From NCBI GenBank assembly GCA_012838035.1, contig DUQB01000205.1, forward strand, positions 1 to 46,998: a DNA stretch of 46,998 nucleotides, read 5' to 3'. This stretch comes from Bacillota bacterium (GTDB lineage Bacteria > Bacillota > Limnochordia > DTU080). Below, in pieces: positions 46,386-46,998 of the stretch; the first letter of the stretch is position 1; each line of letters begins with the position of its first letter. A program made the position numbers and the translations under genes. The notes below the pieces were generated by a model, which had not been told where the DNA came from, ran no database searches, and saw only the letters and a list, made by a program, of their open reading frames with translations.

Positions 46386-46998
46386 CTAGAAGCTCAGACT
46401 CAAGCCGGCAAATGCGCTCGTATACCCCACTTCCGCACGCACCGCTGATCTTCTGACGCCGAAACTGACTGAGTTAAAGCCCGCTTCAATGCTCACAGGA
46501 GCTACGAGAGTATGCGAGCATCTGATCTCAATCCCTGCGCCTGAACCGACAGGCACTCCTAAAAAGTCCAGGTTAGGGCTCCAGAACAGCTCGGTGTTTA
46601 ACTTGAGCCTTGGTGACAGCGCCGTCGTAGTAAAGACTGCCAGAGCAGGACCGGAGAAAGTGTCGGCCCCTGATGAGCCCTTAATTGAATGCCATAGTGA
46701 AACCCATCCTCCGCCAACCGAAAACCGGAAATCCTGAACCCAGCCAACACTTTTAACAGCGTCACGTTGTTTTCGTAATCGTATACCTGGCGCTCATACG
46801 GATAATCCTGATATAAAATGACCTTGTCCGCCCCATATACAGAGTATGAACCGGTGAATCCTACAGACGGATAGTCGAGATAACTCGTCACACCGACATA
46901 ACCGCCACGATCTCGATTCAACAGCCTTTATTCGACGAGATGGAGGTAGTAGCTTCCACCTAAAAGAATGGAAGTATCGGCATATGCAACTGATCAAC
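46386..46998 (-). pseudogene. Outer-membrane beta-barrel-like protein, C-terminal part, frameshifted
   Basis: Read on the minus strand, one frame gives VAYADTSILLGGSYYLHLVE, a TAA (46930-46928), then DRGGYVGVTSYLDYPSVGF, TGSYSVYGADKVILYQDYP and VLAGFRISGFRLAEDGFHYG. At a run of four G (46667-46670 on the plus strand) sense passes into another frame: TFSGPALAVFTTTALSPR, LKLNTELFWSP, GVPVGSGAGIEI and ending VGYTSAFAGLSLSF with stop at 46388-46386. Alternating hydrophobic strands and a terminal Phe are typical of outer-membrane beta-barrels. With a stop and a frameshift it is a pseudogene, unless both are sequencing errors. The N-terminus is outside the window. Confidence 0.6.

Overview
The window looks like a chromosomal segment of an anaerobic, saccharolytic member of the Bacillota (Firmicutes). 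It has Firmicutes-type ribosome binding sites, a BceRSAB-type peptide-sensing module, LL-diaminopimelate aminotransferase, a GSIII glutamine synthetase, and a split glutamate synthase with an ANTAR antiterminator. Two signs point to a diderm lineage such as the Limnochordia or Halanaerobia. All three ABC solute-binding proteins have ordinary signal peptides rather than lipoboxes, and a decayed beta-barrel gene ends in a terminal Phe. The taxonomic placement is inference; no rRNA or tRNA gene was seen.

Left part (1-20.9 kb, all plus strand): carbohydrate scavenging. An IS200/IS605-type element ends at about 143 inside a broken DegT-type aminotransferase gene. There follows a cluster of a LamG-glycosidase-like protein, a solute-binding protein, a GH31 glycosidase and a Gfo/Idh/MocA oxidoreductase. 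Next come a secreted esterase, a heparinase II/III-like lyase, a second solute-binding protein, a ROK regulator, a gamma-glutamyltransferase-like protein and a third solute-binding protein. No transporter permease lies near any of the three binding proteins. Several gene-free stretches of 0.4-1.1 kb contain decayed coding traces.

Middle (20.9-28.8 kb): an IS256-type transposase stub, two tandem QueG/reductive-dehalogenase-like Fe-S proteins on the minus strand, and a frameshifted IS630-like relic. After these comes a complete BceRSAB-type module: response regulator, short sensor kinase, ABC ATPase and large FtsX-type permease. A perfect TNACA-N4-TGTAA inverted repeat sits directly in front of the transporter genes.

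Right part (28.9-46.1 kb): nitrogen assimilation around one divergent control region (38.9-39.24 kb). Leftward runs a compact operon glnN (GSIII)-pyrG-carA-carB-dapF-dapL, coupling glutamine synthesis to two glutamine-consuming enzymes and to lysine/peptidoglycan precursor synthesis. Rightward runs a split archaeal-type glutamate synthase: amidotransferase, FMN/Fe-S synthase domain, four-cluster ferredoxin, FAD oxidoreductase and GXGXG domain. It is followed by a GSI glutamine synthetase and an ANTAR regulator with a degenerate receiver. Each direction has a near-consensus sigma-A promoter followed at once by a strong intrinsic terminator in the untranslated leader. Both wings therefore look controlled by antitermination, and the ANTAR protein is the obvious candidate. 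This two-sided attenuated nitrogen locus is the most interesting system in the window.

The right edge holds a second IS605-like hairpin and a beta-barrel outer-membrane protein pseudogene on the minus strand.
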